Shown: in pieces, positions 48,681 to 60,774 of the stretch | Layout of the letters: the number at the start of each line of letters is the position of its first letter | Position numbering within the stretch: position 1 is the first letter of the stretch | NCBI RefSeq assembly: GCF_027943255.1 | Contig: NC_072895.1 | Coordinates: 80,540,001 to 80,604,000 of the forward strand | Origin: Anastrepha obliqua | Taxonomy: Eukaryota; Arthropoda; Insecta; Diptera; Tephritidae | DNA: 64,000 bases | Reading direction: 5' to 3' | Translations under genes and position numbers: made by a program | Notes under the pieces: model-generated | The model's database searches: none | Told to the model about the DNA's origin: nothing | What the model saw: only the letters and a program-made list of their open reading frames with translations

Positions 48681-50226
48681 AAGAGGTTGTCTGTAAAGTC
48701 GGTTTACTGCCGATAGTTTAACGTGATAACGTCATAAGAAAATACTGATTGAATGGTTGCATTTTTCAAAAGAAAATTTTAATTTTATTTGTTTGATAGA
48801 TATTTTGTATGGATATAGAGAATGAGTTAACATTAACATAACATAATATACTTTAACATAACATAAAAAAACATAACATAACAAAACATAACATAACATA
48901 ACATAACATAACATAACATAACATAACATAACATAACATAACATAACATAACATAACATAACATAACATAACATAACATAACATAACATAACATAACATA
49001 ACATAACATAACATAACATAACATAACATAACATAACATAACATAACATAACATAACATAACATAACATAACATAACATAACATAACATAACATAACATA
49101 ACATAACATAACATAACATAACATAACATAACATAACATAACATAACATAACATAACATAACATAACATAACATAACATAACATAACATAACATAACATA
49201 ACATAACATAACATAACATAACATAACATAACATAACATAACATAACATAACATAACATAACATAACATAACATAACATAACATAACATAACATAACATA
49301 ACATAACATAACATAACATGACATAACATAACATAACATAACATAACATAACATAACATAACAAAACATAACATAACATAACATAACATAACATAACATA
49401 ACATAACATAACATAACATAACATAACATAACATAACATAACATAACATAACATAACATAACATAACATAACATAACATAACATAATATAACATAACATA
49501 ACATAACATAACATAACATAACATAACATAACATAACATAACATAACATAACATAACATAACATAACATAACATAACATAACATAACATAACATAACATA
49601 ACATAACATAACATAACATAACATAACATAACATAACATAACATAACATAACATAACATAACATAACATAACATAACATAACATAACATAACATAACATA
49701 ACATAACATAACATAACATAACATAACATAACATATCATAACATAACATAACATGCTGTTCAAGCAAGGTAACGACGCATGAGCAAGATAACGACGCATT
49801 TTTTGGTGCGTCCAGCCGTCTACATAGAATTATAAGACGTTATCACGTCAAAAAATAATAATAACATTAAAACAACAGGTATTATTAACAAACTTGGTTT
49901 TATTTTAAATTCTTCAAGTAAATCAAATTAATAATAATCAATAAGAAGGCATATGCAAATACAAATACGTGAATTTATATTATATATGTACATATGCGCA
50001 TATATATACACATATACGCTCACTTAAGTAGGAGAGAGCAAGATGTCGAACGTTGCCGTTCGTTTGCTTTGTCGTTCGCTACGCGCTTTCGCTTGCAGTT
50101 CATTCAAGGTAACGACAAATGAGCAAGGTAACGGCAATGAGCAAGGTAACACTAATGAGCAAGGTAACGACACATTTTTTCGTGCGTGCAGCCTGTTAAA
50201 TCGAATTATAAGACGTTATCACGTCA
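48681..50226. repeat. composite repeat with AACAT array, copy 2
   Basis: Same order as the copy at 44290-45357 and nearly the same sequence outside the arrays, but with an AACAT array more than twice as long. The minisatellite part is shorter, and the region after GCCGTTCGTTTGC differs by small indels. The flanks outside 48681 and 50226 are unrelated to those of copy 1, so the whole composite behaves as one dispersed unit. Confidence 0.72.
48854..49754. repeat. AACAT pentanucleotide array, about 180 units
   Basis: Nearly pure array with only a few variant units (AAAAAAACAT near 48866, ACAAAACAT near 48882 and 49363, ACATG near 49317, ATATAAC near 49487, ATATCAT near 49734). It yields 300-codon artefactual frames on the minus strand. 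Confidence 0.97.
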
Positions 50227-50284
50227 ATAATATATACATATTTATTGAAATCGGTACAGTAAACGCCAAAAGTTGCTTTAAGCT

Positions 50285-51000
50285 ATGTTTTTGTTATAGC
50301 AGCTTACTAAATCCAGCCAGTGCAATGTAGATAACCGGTGGTCTTCATCTAACGACAGACCAAGGAAACCTGCTGTTTCGACAGGTTGGGTCCAGAGGGA
50401 GGGGGTTTGTTGGGGCATGTGAAAAGGTGGTTAATATCGTGCGGCTTGCCTTCACATGCAGGGCATATGTTTAGTATGTCGGGGTCAATTCTGAATAAAT
50501 AGGAGTTTAACCTGCTACTGTATCCAGAATGTAATTGTACCAAGGTTACGCGGCTCTCTCGCAGCTTTGTGGGTAGTAGTTGGGCTCCGATTAAGGCATT
50601 AGGGAGTCGGGAGCTTAAGAAGGTGGTGAGTGTCTCCCGATGAATGTCGTTAAGTGTACGTCTAAACACTGTCCAGTCCAGTAATAGTCGGTTTGTTTTG
50701 CGTTGGATCTCGTTGGAGTAGTTGAAGAGATACCCCCTGACGTGCCTGGGAGGCAAGCAGGTATTTTCATAGGTGAAACCTGCGGTAACACCCTAGGAGA
50801 AACTGTTTGCTGAACAGTTTGTTGTGCTCCTTTACAGGTAGCATCTGTGCCTCATTATGTAGGTGTTGTAGAGGGAACATTGGGAGGCATCCTGTCGCTG
50901 TCCTAATAGCAGTGTTTTGGTATGTCTGGAGCTTTGCCCACTGCGTATCACTAGTTTCAGGCGACCAGACAGGCGCAGACATTGCTTTATGCTATGTTCC
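50285..51000 (-). pseudogene. jockey-type LINE 3' part, best-preserved fragment
   Basis: Reading leftward, 50982-50767 encodes MSAPVWSPETSDTQWAKLQT, then IRTATGCLPMFPLQHLHNEA and LPVKEHNKLFSKQFLLGCYR. A frame change follows, and 50756-50349 encodes MPPRHVRGYLFNYSNEIQ, LRESRVTLVQLHSGYSSRLN and CPACEGKPHDINHLFTCP, the Cys-rich end of the polyprotein. The 3' untranslated end is near 50285 (GCTGCTATAACAAA). The upstream reverse transcriptase core is missing. Confidence 0.85.
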
Positions 51001-51763
51001 TCGGCACGTAATGTGCCCTCTCATTCGTAATTCAATTCGCAATTACACTTCGAATTACATGATTCGCCATACACAATTTTGAGAGCGAATTCCCTCATTT
51101 GCATATAATCCAATCTCAATCATCTCGCGAATTACGAACAAATCGTTGTCTGCTCTAATTTTTGTATATGATTTACTTGCCGTGAAAACATTGAATTATA
51201 TCGGAAAGTATCTATGTAATACTCATTTAGGGTGTCGCTCTACTCATTGTTTTTACAGTTATTAAAAATATGTTTATTTAAGATCTCTCCGTACTGCTGT
51301 TTTTGGTACTATGCCAAGAATTTTTTCGAATAGCGGTTTACCTCGGCAAGCCTTCAAAAACAAGAAACATTTGTTCCTAACGTATTTGCTTCAAAAATTC
51401 AATTCGCTACTGGTGTTCAAGTACCCGATTCCAAAAATATCGTTTTAAATCTATCGGCATCGAATGGTTGATATGTTATCGATACTTTTTCGCTTCAACA
51501 GCTGACTTGTTTTTCTGGCGTAGAAATTCCAATTCTTTGTTTACGTTTTTTTCATAACAAACTCTTAACTCTAAAACTAGGAAATCGTTTAATCATGTGA
51601 TTATTAATGTAATATTACACACTTTACATACATATATATAATGAGCTCGACTAATAATAAATCGCTTGTCAATTTTTCGCAATAGGAAAAATAAATGATC
51701 TATAGGGCAAACGCAACAAAATGCACCCAATTGCCGTTTCTATTGTGCTGCTGCTTGCTCATA
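51001..51763. other. no gene seen
   Basis: Several GAATT/AATTCG-rich short repeats near 51020-51130. Otherwise nothing was recognised. Confidence 0.4.
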
Positions 51764-52227
51764 TACAGTAGGTTCTGTTTTTATGCGGCTTTTTTTTATG
51801 CGGTTTTGAAATAGTGCGGTTTTTTTTTTTAATTACAAAATGCATGTTGACCTATCGGGAATTGTACATATAAACAAGATTCTAAACCAGCTAAGCAAAA
51901 ACTCATCACAGATTACATCAGAAAAGCTAACCCTACAAGTATGGAAGATATATAAAGATATAATTTTCAAAGATACAATATTTTGTTTATGCGATTTTAT
52001 TTAATTATTTCAGATTCATGCGGTCTATGGAACGTATCTATAGTAATAATATGGGACTAGTGCCCTTTTTTATGCGATTTTATTACATTATTTCAGATTT
52101 ATGCGGTTTTAGCGTTTGAAACGTATCTATAGTTTTACTATAGAACTAGTAGCTTTTTTTATGCTGTTTTTTTTTTATGCTGTTTCTTGCGGAACGTATC
52201 TACCGCATAAAAACAGAACCTACTGTA
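51764..52227. mobile_element. pogo/Tigger-like MITE, copy 2 (464 bp)
   Basis: Identical by eye to 43216-43679 in length, ends and interior, and in the same orientation. It is flanked by TA on both sides. The flanks beyond TA differ between copies, so this is a separate insertion rather than part of a larger duplication. Confidence 0.82.
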
Positions 52228-52319
52228 CATGCAAGCGGGGGCACTAAAAAATAATCGTAAATGGATTTTGTATTTGTTATCGCCATGTGCCAATGCCACC
52301 GATATTACCATGAAACAAA

Positions 52320-52480
52320 CACATTTTGAGGGGTTGCGACAAAGTGAGTTAAATAAGTAGACTTACGACCCACATGTCCTTAAACAACTCTTCGCATTCC
52401 GAGCAGAGGTTGAGCATGTCGGTATTAATTTCAGATATGTAGAAGTTTAACCTACTGTGCTATTTATAATCGGATACATC
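52320..52480 (-). pseudogene. jockey-type LINE relic
   Basis: A diverged counterpart of the GAGCATGTCGG...TAGAAGTTTAACCTACT region seen at 13.3 and 50.5 kb. Short and frameless. Confidence 0.5.
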
Positions 52481-53009
52481 TAGAAATAATGTAAGTTTGA
52501 GAAATCGTTTAAATCGAAAATGAATAGTATCAAGCTCGTCCACACACTGATGACTGACAATATCTTTCTTTCTGTACATTTTTAGGATGATACCGAAGAC
52601 GGTTCTCAGGCTGACTTAAGTCCAAGGTGCCCGGAGTGAGGACTTTAAGCAGTTTTGCACACTGTTTTATTAGAACTGTAAATTGGTACTTTAAACCACG
52701 ATGTCACTCGAGAATTATTATCCTCTCTCGAAAGTATTTGATTTCTTTCTTATTTGTTAAATGTTACGATTTTCCACGAGTTAAATAATCTAAAATTATG
52801 TATGACAGCTCCTTCTCCATGTGAACATATTCCGCGTACAAATTAACAATAAAACTATATAACACAACACTTAACAAATGTAGTTTAAATTATTCACTTT
52901 TAATAAAAATTGATTTTTAGGTGTGCATACAGATCAAATTCGAATATGTATGCATTGTGGAAATTTGTATAAACAATTGAACATTTTGACAATGCCACTG
53001 AAAAACTGT

Positions 53010-53795
53010 TTACTTCTTCTTAGACACACCGACAGTGCGACCACGACGGCCGGTAGTCTTGGTATGTTGACCACGCACACGCAGACCCCAGTAGTGACGC
53101 AGACCACGGTGGGAGCGGATTTTCTTCAAACGTTCCAAATCTTCACGCAATTTTGAGTCCAAATTCGAAGATGTCAATTGTGTGTACTTGCCATCAATGA
53201 TATCCTTTTGTCTGTTAAGGAACCAGTTTGGTACTTTGTATTGAAGCGGATTGGAAATGATGGTGACAATCTTGTCAACCTAAAAAGAGGAAACAAGAAC
53301 ATAATTTCTGGGTTTTCACATTATTTACGAAATACTACCTCTTCCTCAGTGCATTCTCCAGCGCGTTTGGTAAGATCAACGTCAGCCTTCTTTAAAACAA
53401 TGTTGGAGTAACGACGACCCACACCTTTGATGGCAGTCATGGCAATACCAACTTTACGTTTACCATCAATGTTGGTATTCATAATACGCAGAATGTGTTG
53501 GAACTTTTCGGGGATTACGAGCGACTGTAAGAAAATAAGAAACAGCACGATAAATTACCGAACAAAATATAAATATTTGCATTTTTAGTGCCCAATAACT
53601 GCGCTAACAAATACATTCAAAACTCTATTGTGTAGTAATTTACAACTCGGAGTTGTCTTAGCCGCTTAAGGCCAATTCCATATTTTTTAAATGCAAAAGT
53701 AAACACGACATTCTTTTCTTCATTTTACGATAAAAATTTGGAATCAGTCCAATGATTGTTTGGCAAATTTTCGATTTTTACACGTCACATACCAT
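53010..53795 (-). CDS. RpS18: 40S ribosomal protein S18
   Basis: RpS18 is a universal small-subunit protein (uS13 family) of the 40S head, contacting the 60S subunit. Three coding exons on the minus strand are 53795-53793 (only the ATG), 53524-53339 and 53279-53010, all with GT-AG borders in phase 0. They total 459 nt and encode 152 residues, the usual RpS18 length. Key stretches are [92 protein letters not shown] and the basic tail [13 protein letters not shown]. No lesions are seen. Confidence 0.98.
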
Positions 53796-53850
53796 TTTGG
53801 CGTTTGTTAGGCGACCAAGTTTAAGCCGAAAAAGACAGAAAGACGGAAAC
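53796..53850 (-). promoter_or_regulatory. RpS18: RpS18 5' UTR and probable TOP start site
   Basis: On the minus strand CTTTTTCGGCTTAAACTTGG begins at about 53834, 39 nt upstream of the ATG, and is preceded by further pyrimidine runs (TCTTTCTGT). A C followed by pyrimidines is the 5'-terminal oligopyrimidine pattern of ribosomal protein mRNAs, which places them under growth-dependent translational control. The exact start is inferred. Confidence 0.55.
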
Positions 53851-55360
53851 AGCCGAAACGTCAGCTGAATGTAACGAGTGCGCCATATTGAATACGGCGC
53901 ATAGTTGTCAAGTTACCGATGGTGAATTTTTTTTGTCCCGAGTGTGTTCAGTAACATAATATATGGAGATCTGACCGACAGGTGACGCTGTGTGTGAATA
54001 AAATTTATAAATATATTGCAATTGTTCTGAAATCCATTTAAGAATTTAAGAAAAACATTTAATTGGTGGACGTGAATCCGTGCCAGCCGGCACTATGAAC
54101 TTACACTGTTGGATAATTGTACCACAGATATATAGGGCGCTAAGGAACAGTTACAATTCGCCGATAAAGTGTTTATTAGCAAGGGAAGAGTCGATTTTTA
54201 TATTTTATTTGGTAAATAATTTGTTGATTTGTAGAAATACATTTATTTTTTAATTAATTATAATTACTTATTGCATTTTAAATGACATGACTACCAAATA
54301 ATGTGGGTAAGTAGAACTATTTAAAAATTTGAAAACGAGAAATAATCTTCTCTTAGTGTGCCATGAAAATTTGTTTGCATACATACATACATATTTATTC
54401 CTTTTGTCAGCTTTGCTATTTTTCCAAATGCACAAGAACTTAATTGATTAACATTTTCGATTCTGTCAATCACTTCGTGTTGAAATTTCTTTATATAAAG
54501 TCTTACTGAAATACGAGTATAACCTGAAAAAAAAGAAGAAAACACAAAGGAAAATGTGTCATTCGAAAATCATCAGATCGAAAAAGTGTCAAGAAGGCAG
54601 GCAAACAAATTTGTAATCCAAAAGCGGTTGGCCGCACGAAAAGTGGATAAAACGCAAACAAATTTCGAACAGATTCAATGCGAAGGATTGCAACCCAATC
54701 TCATCATGACCTAGAGAAGCAAATGGAGCTGCTTCAATCTTAAACTTTGTGGAAGCCGTTCGAGTGCTTGTTGCCGACATTGATGGTCAGGTCAACTTCT
54801 AGCATTTTCTGCAAGAGTCGCCTTGAAACCTCCACTTCTTGAGCTGAACGTGCTAAGGTTCGTCTACAATATCATAACGAAATGGCAAAAGGCCCTACCA
54901 GTTTGCGATGCAGTTCGGTATGTTCACAATTCATTTTGCACTACAACAACACATTACAATGCAAACTCAATGAAATGGTCGAAAACTTCAAGAGTCAATT
55001 TCTTTGGATGATTTTATGATATCTATATCCCCCCTATTTCATCATACGAAGGTATTAGGCTGTTGAGTTTCAATTTTGCTTTTGTTTTGTTCAACTTTTG
55101 CTTTTTGTGTCACAATAGCTGAGCAAATGTGACTCTCCTCCATCAAACCTTTTGAAACAAAAATGTTGTTGTTCCTTTCAATGCTATAATCATACCTCCC
55201 ACAGCCCGTTTATTTTGAGATTTTTTTCGAAACAAGAGTGCTTTCCCGAACCGTTCCAGTTTCTCGAAATCCGAATTCCAAATTAAGAATTGCCCAACAG
55301 TCCAGCAATTTTTCAAAAATGTTACTCAACACGAGCAAACTCTAATATAATATTTATGAA
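53851..55360. other. no gene seen
   Basis: AT-rich sequence upstream of RpS18. Short ORFs at 54321, 54589 and 54823 show no recognised similarity. Confidence 0.45.
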
Positions 55361-55362
55361 AG

Positions 55363-55415
55363 AGGATGTCCTCCAGATACGGTACCAGCTGGTGGTAGCA
55401 GAGGAAGAGGTTTGA
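55363..55415 (+). pseudogene. RTE LINE scrap
   Basis: GGTACCAGCTGGTGGTAGCA followed by GAGGAAGAGG translates to VPAGGSRGRG. It matches, in opposite orientation, the PAGGR-like C-terminal end of the RTE relic near 3590-3620. Confidence 0.5.
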
Positions 55416-56004
55416 ACCGAAAGTTTTTAACCGCAAATACAATTAATTTATCAAAAATCTATATATATAAAAATGAAATGATGTTCGTTTGTACGCATTT
55501 TTTTGGGCCGATACGAGGCCAATTTTATTCGTTCTTTTTTCATATTATAGCGATCCACTAGGGGAAGGTTTTTAGCAAAAAAAAATTTCTTTTAAATATT
55601 TTCTTCATATAAAAAAAAGAAAAAATCAAAATATTGTACAAAACAAAACTTGCTCGAATCTTAGATTAAAGTAAGTTTCGAATCGACATTCATTTTATGT
55701 TTACAACTTTTTTTGAATTTTTTGTATTTGTATTGTGATACAGAAATGTATCATGAAGCAATAATTAAAGGTGATGTAAGTAGCCAATTTTCACCCTGTG
55801 TTAGCCATCTTGAAGCTACTTAATAAATCCGTGTTGTCCTCTTGGAAAAGCTACTTTTTATTTCAGAGCAAATTCTAAAGAAAAAGTACTCAAAAGCCTA
55901 GAAATTAAAACTTTAGCTGAAAAAGTTAGCAGGCAATACTGTTTTGCCTATTCCATTTTGCTTAGACTTTCGCATCTTTCAATTATATTGAAAGTTCTGT
56001 GAAA

Positions 56005-57490
56005 ATTATTTATTTTATTTATTTTTTTTATTTTTTAAAAGCTTAAATAACAATACAATTGCTAAATAAACAAAAAGATAACGCAGCGCTAGCAACGGAG
56101 GCTTTCAGCTGGCTGGTGAAGAATTCCTGGTGTATATACGTCGTAGAAGATCAGAGTCCTTCAGAAATTTATAGATTTTCGAAATGTTGGAATCGGAAGG
56201 GTTAATTAATAGCGATAGTGCATCATGACCGTCGAAATTCTGCTGTCTTTGTCTATCTAGTCCAGGGCAAAAGGCTAACAAGTGCAGGATACTGACTGGA
56301 GTATTACAAAATGGACACAGGCTTGGTTGCCTCCCTTGCAGTAGGTATGCATTGGTGATTACACTGTGACCAATGCGTAGGCGAGTATATGGCGTAGTAT
56401 AGTTAAATGGGAGGGATGATAGATAAGTTGGTTTAGTACGATTAGGATTAATCCTGGAGTAATGGTGGCTATAGTGAAACCAGTCAGCTACTAGTTTGGT
56501 TTGCCTATGCTGCTTTATAAGTCGATAAACATCATTTTTACATAAAAGGTTTGATGTGATCGTAGGAGTAATGCTCATATCCTTGGCAGTATTATCAGCG
56601 ATTGTATTGCCGTTGATGCATGAATGCCCTGGTACCCACATGATTTTGATATTATGAGGGTGAGAAATCAGGATATTTCTTATGGTTCCAATAATGTGGT
56701 TGGAATTATTATAGTTCTTTATGGCCTGAAAACAGGACATACTGTCTGTGCATATAATGTATTTCCCCTTCGATTTTGACGAATACTGCATGGCGTAGAG
56801 AACTGCTGTTGCTTCTGCGGTGAAAATTGAACAAAACGGAAGTAGTAGTCAATACGATATAGGCTCTCCATTCTCTTTCACGACAGCAAAGGAAGTGTAA
56901 TTCGCTTTGGAACCATCGGTGAAGATTAGCTGCCAACTAGTGCTTTTAAAGCGAGATGAAACTTCTAAAAAATGTGCGCAATACTCTACCGATGTCGTAG
57001 TAGATTTTTGCATGTAACTTAAGTCGTTTATAAAAGATGATTTTTTTAGCACCCATGGCGGGTAATGGCCATGTCTCGTTGATAATAGTCTTAAGGGCAG
57101 TCCATTGTCTTTTGCAAAAGAGGCGCATTTGGAAATTGATGAAGCTATCTTAGGAGCCCGTGCACGCACGGTTGCCGAGTGAAAGCATTTTTGTAGCAAA
57201 GCATTAGAAGTGAGAGCAAGCTTAGGATAAAGTTTCCTTATATTGTCCTCCACATTGTCGATTAGTGATGGTAGAGCTGATTCTGCCAAGATGTTTTTTA
57301 TTGGCGATGTAGGAAATGCACGTAAAGATCGTCGGACAGCAGTATGGTAAGGAGACGCTAGGAGCTTGATGTTATTTTTGCATGTTGGCCATATATTTCT
57401 ACGCCAAAGTTGATAGAGGATAAGAGGAGCGCCTTTGTAACGTTGACCAGCAATTCAGAGTTGATAAGCGAGCGTTTGCAAGATAAATAA
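56005..57490 (-). pseudogene. I-type non-LTR retrotransposon, 3' part with RNase H
   Basis: The minus-strand frame is open from about 57440 to the stop near 56105, except for one TGA at 56847-56849. Upstream, GQRYKGAPLILYQLWRRNIW is the end of the reverse transcriptase region. RNase H follows, with IFTDGSKANYTSFAVV, IFTAEATAVLYAMQYS, IICTDSMSCFQAIKNY and IKIMWVPGHSCINGNTIADN, carrying Asp/Glu/Asp/Asp catalytic positions. The end has LCPFCNTPVSILHLLAFCPG, a Cys/His knuckle. A frame slip near 57440 precedes it. The A/T-rich tail at 56005-56040 marks the 3' end. The reverse transcriptase core is missing. Confidence 0.82.
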
Positions 57491-58189
57491 ACAATAAACT
57501 AATAAATTTGTAATTTTTTCAATTTTAACTCTTCTAACTCCAATGTTTTTCTTACGTGGAGGAATGATCGACTGAACTTCTGCCTTTGCAATGTCTTTAC
57601 GGTAACAAATGGACATACATATATTGTCATATATTGTTATGCTCGAAATACGAAGTTAAATTTTCTGTTTTATCTCATTCCTGTCGTTAACATATCATGG
57701 CAGCCAAATCTATATCAAATTCAATGGTTTAACAAGTTACTCTCTTAATGCATATGAAGGATCCTAAAAGTCAGCATTTATTTCAGGAATAAAAGTTTAT
57801 AAAAACAGGTATGAAGCGTACATTTACGTTCGTACGGTACTGAAATGAGGAAATTTGCAACACGTCGTAATGCAAAGGTTACTAAACATGGCTTTATATG
57901 CATAAGAGTGAAATAATTTTCCAAAATATTTTTGTTTACTAGCTGCATTTCCATTTTAATGTAATAAAAATACTCCTTTAGAGACTCCATTTTTTTACTT
58001 TTGTCTCGTTTCCCATCTAACTAATATTTGTTTTACAACTGCGAACTAACTTAAAACACATACATAAGTAACATCACATATTTGTGAGTGCTCTTGGGTT
58101 AGATAAACATCCAAAATATTCTAAGTAAATATTATATTCGCTTTAAAACAAAAACAATAATTTTTCTGTTGTTTTGTTTTAATGTAGAA
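57491..58189. other. no gene seen (inside probable Helitron)
   Basis: AT-rich sequence between the LINE and the P-like exon. No Helitron Rep motif was recognised here. Confidence 0.35.
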
Positions 58190-58494
58190 GTAATAACCAA
58201 TATACCAACGATTCATTAAATGAGGACGCTGACTTTGATAGCTTACACGAAGATGCCCTTGAATATATTGCCGGTTACATAATACGCAAATTAAAGTTGA
58301 CCAATTGTTCATGCAATGAGCCTACATTTACTTGGGTTGACACTTTATCTAAGGGCGGATTAGTTAAACCAAGCACCGAGTTCTTGGACAAAATTAAAAT
58401 GTTGGAATCAGCGTTTAACCAGTTCAACGGCAGGGAGCTTTACGGTGGGATATCATTTTTACAAAAATTGTTCAAATTAATGAGCATTCGATAA
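58190..58494 (+). pseudogene. P-element/THAP9-like transposase exon fragment
   Basis: The segment follows a good acceptor (TTTTGTTTTAATGTAG, about 58187). It encodes DSLHEDALEYIAGYIIRKLK, then PTFTWVDTLSKGGLVKPSTE and FLDKIKMLESAFNQFNGREL, ending KLFKLMSIR before a stop at 58492. ALEYIAGYIIRKL and WVDxxSKGGLxKP resemble the C-terminal region of P-superfamily transposases, by memory. No other part of such a transposase was recognised nearby. Confidence 0.5.
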
Positions 58495-59036
58495 GATAAT
58501 TGTAAGTAAAGTATGCAATGCTTTGGGCGTCTACTTGCGTTTCTGCGTATATATGAATTTATCTTTTTTTTAACACAGATTTTATACTTGTAACTTTGCA
58601 GGTAATCTCGTCAATCAAAAAGTCAAATGTATGATTAGCGGACGTGACGAAATAAAAGTGGTTTTTCCTCGTTAAGAGTTTCCACTATTCTCAAGTTGTT
58701 TTATTATATTTATTACTTCAGTGTAGGTTTACAAATGGCACCTATAGATTCCAATCCGATGCATGGTCAAAATACATATATATATGACACAAATCCATGG
58801 GAATAGTTAAGTTAAAAATATAAATAATTAAGTACCACTTATAAAATAACATAAGATTATTCTATGGCTTACAACGACCTTTTTCAATTTTTTACTACAT
58901 TTTCCGAAAGGGGATCAACTTATGCCCTTTTTTCCCTTGCTTCCACATTGCATCAATGGATTAAGTAGCATCCGAAATCAGTTGTCAAACTTTACTTAAC
59001 CTTGTATAATTGAATCATGGAAATGTATTGTATACA

Positions 59037-59933
59037 GAAATTTCAAATGATTCGAATGAAAATTTTTTTTTTTTTTTATTTCTTCCAAAAAATATTACAC
59101 CTGTCGTTAGACAATAAGTAATTTGATTTACAAAAAGATGGAATGAGAGTGATATTGAAGGGCCAATGCCCCCAAGCTCATTTGGAAGAAATATATACAT
59201 ATTCTTTAAAAACAAGTGGTTAACAAACAATGATATATACGATTAGTTGACAATTGATTACAAGGATTTTGCATGATCTGTTGGTGTTTGACGGTGAAGC
59301 CGACTTTGGGTAGATTTTTCTTTATTTGGTAGTCTTCTCACCATAGGATTTGTATGCGTTAATAGTCTATTTATGTGTCTTCTGCTAGCGCTTTGTATTG
59401 TTTCATCAATAGTATCGATGTCAAGGTCGCGATGAATATCTGCGTTAGGTATGTACCAAGGTGCATTAGTTAAGGTCCTAAGTATTTATGAAAATAATGT
59501 TTCAATTCAATTGAGCAATGCTTTCTTTGACCAATTCTATATGGAAATGAATGCGTTTGCAAACGATGTTTTCGGCTATGAACAAATGTTGGAATCGAAT
59601 GAAAAAGGAAAGAAACGCGAAATGATAAAAAAAATTCTTGGAAAATTTAAAATGAATGGTGCTTCATTGGAAAAATTCAAAGGTAATAAGAGCATACACA
59701 AGATAAAGTTAGAATTCGAATTTTTAGATTTATTTTGTTTATTTCTCATTTTTTCAGAAGTACACCACACAACAACTCATTCCTACTCTGATTTTGAAAT
59801 CCTGTTGGAATTGGTGATCGATAATTTTGTCACTATAATGGTCAATGGAAATTTGCGTGTATCAGACCCTGCATATTATTTACCATATCAACTTTTTATG
59901 GAACATATGGACCAAATGATCACAAAAAAATAA
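59037..59933 (+). pseudogene. unrecognised intron-containing ORF disrupted by a jockey
   Basis: After a TATACAG acceptor the frame reads EISNDSNE up to 59063, is interrupted by a jockey fragment, and resumes in the same frame as NNVSIQLSNAFFDQFYMEMN (from 59496). It continues with FGYEQMLESNEKGKKREMIK to a donor at 59683 (AAAG|GTAATAAG). The acceptor TTTTTTCAG at 59757 opens the last exon, 59758-59933, encoding EVHHTTTHSYSDFEILLELV and ending MDQMITKK. The 75-nt intron is in frame and stop-free, so it can also be read through. No family is recognised. Confidence 0.4.
59064..59487 (-). mobile_element. jockey-type LINE 3' fragment with 8-bp target duplication
   Basis: ATGAAAAT occurs at 59056-59063 and again at 59488-59495, flanking the fragment. 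On the minus strand it encodes RTLTNAPWYIPNADIHRDLD and IDTIDETIQSASRRHINRLL, the C-terminus of a jockey-type reverse transcriptase. It ends in an A-rich tail (T-run at 59064-59080 on the plus strand). It is a 5'-truncated insertion. Confidence 0.75.
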
Positions 59934-60184
59934 TTTAGTTTTGTTTTGATTTTTTGCAACATTTTGGTTTTCAGTTAATACAATAAAAACAATACTGTTT
60001 TTTCGTGAACACAAAATTCTAAATTTATTACGTTGTTTGTTTAGAATTTTTTTAGAAAAAAAGTAAATTTTTTGGTTTTGAGGAAATTTGTTTATTTTTG
60101 CTATTTGTGAAAGCGTAGATATTTGTAAGTATTTGACTATAAAAGTTAATGGAATACCACTATGACACATAGAAAACATTTTTT

Positions 60185-60760
60185 CAAAGGGGTGTTTTTC
60201 GAAAATTATATTATAAAAAAAATTGTTTTCAAAAATTTTGAAGAAATAAAGTAAAATAAAAAAATTTCGAAAGCATGAAATTTTTTCAAAACCAAATTTT
60301 CCTCAAAAAGATAAAAGAAATTTCTTCGAAGAGGTGTTTTTCTAAAATTACAAAAAAAAAAATTTCAAAAATTTTAAACAAATAAATTAAAACTTTTTCA
60401 AGGGTATGAAATTTTTTCAAAACAAAATTTTCTGAAAACCAAACAAAATTTATAAAAAAAAAAAGGTGTTTTCAAAGCATTTCATATTCCACTATTAATA
60501 GAGAATACATTTTTTCGAGGGGGTGTTTTTCAAAGCGGAAAAAAAACTTTTTTAACAAATCAATTTAAACTTTTACAAAAGTATGAAATTCTTTCAAGAA
60601 CAAAATTTTCTCAAAAACATTAAATTAAAAAAAAATAGTTTTTTCAAAATATTTAATTTTCAGCAATTAACTGAGAAGAAATTTGTTAGAGCGAAGTGTT
60701 TTTCAAAACTTCAAAAAACACTTTTTAACCAAAAAAATAAACCTTTTTTCAAAAACAACA
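60185..60760. repeat. degenerate A/T-rich tandem repeat
   Basis: GGTGTTTTTC-like starts recur near 60190, 60332, 60468, 60522 and 60696. They are followed by AAAATT, TATGAAATTTTTTCAAAA and AAAATTTTCTCAAAAA-like blocks. Units are roughly 135-170 bp and diverged. The 65-codon frames here are not genes. Confidence 0.5.
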
Positions 60761-60774
60761 GGAATGATAACATT

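Noticed and set aside
48732..49799. A 355-codon minus-strand frame of YVMLC repeats
   Set aside because: Same artefact from the longer AACAT array.
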